The notes beneath the pieces were generated by a model. It did no database searches, had not been told where the DNA came from, and saw only the letters and a list, made by a program, of their open reading frames with translations. Shown in pieces: positions 34,346 to 34,472 of a stretch of DNA of 34,472 nucleotides (position 1 is the stretch's first letter; every line of letters begins with the position of its first letter). The stretch spans positions 1 to 34,472 of the forward strand of contig JAKIUY010000045.1 of the NCBI GenBank assembly GCA_021647315.1, written 5' to 3'. This stretch comes from Victivallaceae bacterium. Lineage in GTDB: Bacteria > Verrucomicrobiota > Lentisphaeria > Victivallales > Victivallaceae. The position numbers and the translations under genes were made by a program.

Positions 34346-34472
34346 GTAAGCGTCAATTAAGCAGAAATTGTGAAATTTTTTATTATGTTTTTTCCCATTT
34401 ATGCGGAAGCAGGGTATGTAAATTTTCCTTTGGAGTATTATTGATCTTTCTCAAGGTATCTTCGAGGTAGGC
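34346..34472 (-). mobile_element. IS66-family insertion sequence, transposase 3' end (partial)
   Basis: GTAAGCGTC at 34346 matches the conserved terminus of IS66-family elements (family knowledge). The frame entering from the window edge encodes the C-terminus of an IS66 transposase that stops 37 bases inside that terminus. The element continues beyond the window. The adjacent eight bases (34338-34345, ttatgggg) would be its target duplication if the other flank matches. Confidence 0.8.
34383..34472 (-). CDS. IS66-family transposase (TnpC), C-terminal fragment
   Basis: The minus strand is open from the window edge to a TAA at 34383-34385 and reads AYLEDTLRKINNTP, then LHTLLPHKWEKT. The pattern Y-L-x-D-x-L-x-R/K-I followed ~15 residues later by LLPHxW is the conserved C-terminal signature of IS66 transposases. 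The 29 residues seen are cut only by the window border; whether the rest is intact is unknown. TnpA/TnpB accessory genes would lie further right. Confidence 0.8.
   Translation of the reverse strand, partial: AYLEDTLRKINNTPKENLHTLLPHKWEKT

Overview
The window looks like a chromosomal segment of an anaerobic Lentisphaerota-type bacterium (PVC group, Victivallales-like). This is inferred from gene content, not from a marker gene. The clues are a pseudopilin with an [21 protein letters not shown]-terminus and a C-terminal H-X9-DG motif, a Cys-type sulfatase, several large glycan-active proteins with LamG or jelly-roll modules, a pyruvate:ferredoxin oxidoreductase, moderate-to-low GC, and many dispersed palindromic intergenic repeats.

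Layout. 1-3.5 kb: a DUF2961/GH172-type glycosidase (+) converges on a coupled rsmB and PHP-phosphoesterase pair (-). 3.5-7.8 kb: a DRE-TIM aldolase and a fused membrane transporter/spermidine-synthase-like/TPR protein (-). 7.8-8.8 kb: a gene-poor kilobase with repeats and a decayed reading frame. 8.8-11.1 kb: a secreted pectate-lyase-superfamily beta-helix protein with a LamG domain. 11.2-22.1 kb: a glycan-utilisation locus, all on the minus strand. Its order is a GntR/LacI-type regulator with a textbook promoter, a pseudopilin, a 1257-residue secreted carbohydrate-binding/glycosidase-like protein, a sulfatase, and a clan GH-A glycosidase flanked by two inverted copies of a fold-back repeat. 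22.2-24.9 kb: a 143-bp MITE with target duplication, a cupin sugar-isomerase-like gene, and an overlapping pair of a minimal nucleotidyltransferase with a conserved uncharacterised 427-residue protein. 25.2-30.2 kb: a membrane-anchored zinc-ribbon/SUMF1 protein, rfbB, galU and a small secreted carbohydrate-binding-like protein. 30.5-34.1 kb: nifJ (+) with a strong terminator. 34.35 kb to the end: one end of an IS66-family insertion sequence that runs off the window.

How it fits together. The 11-22 kb locus reads as a regulated cassette for a sulfated, possibly pectin- or arabinan-like polysaccharide. The regulator senses a sugar; secreted beta-helix and CBM proteins bind or cut the polymer; the sulfatase removes sulfate; cytoplasmic-type glycosidases finish the job; and a pseudopilin is co-transcribed with them. 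RfbB and GalU supply nucleotide sugars for surface glycans, and NifJ oxidises the resulting pyruvate anaerobically. No single undescribed system is proven here. The best leads are two MITE-type families, paired palindromic operator candidates in front of the pseudopilin operon, pseudopilin/glycosidase co-transcription, and the nucleotidyltransferase/unknown-protein pair.
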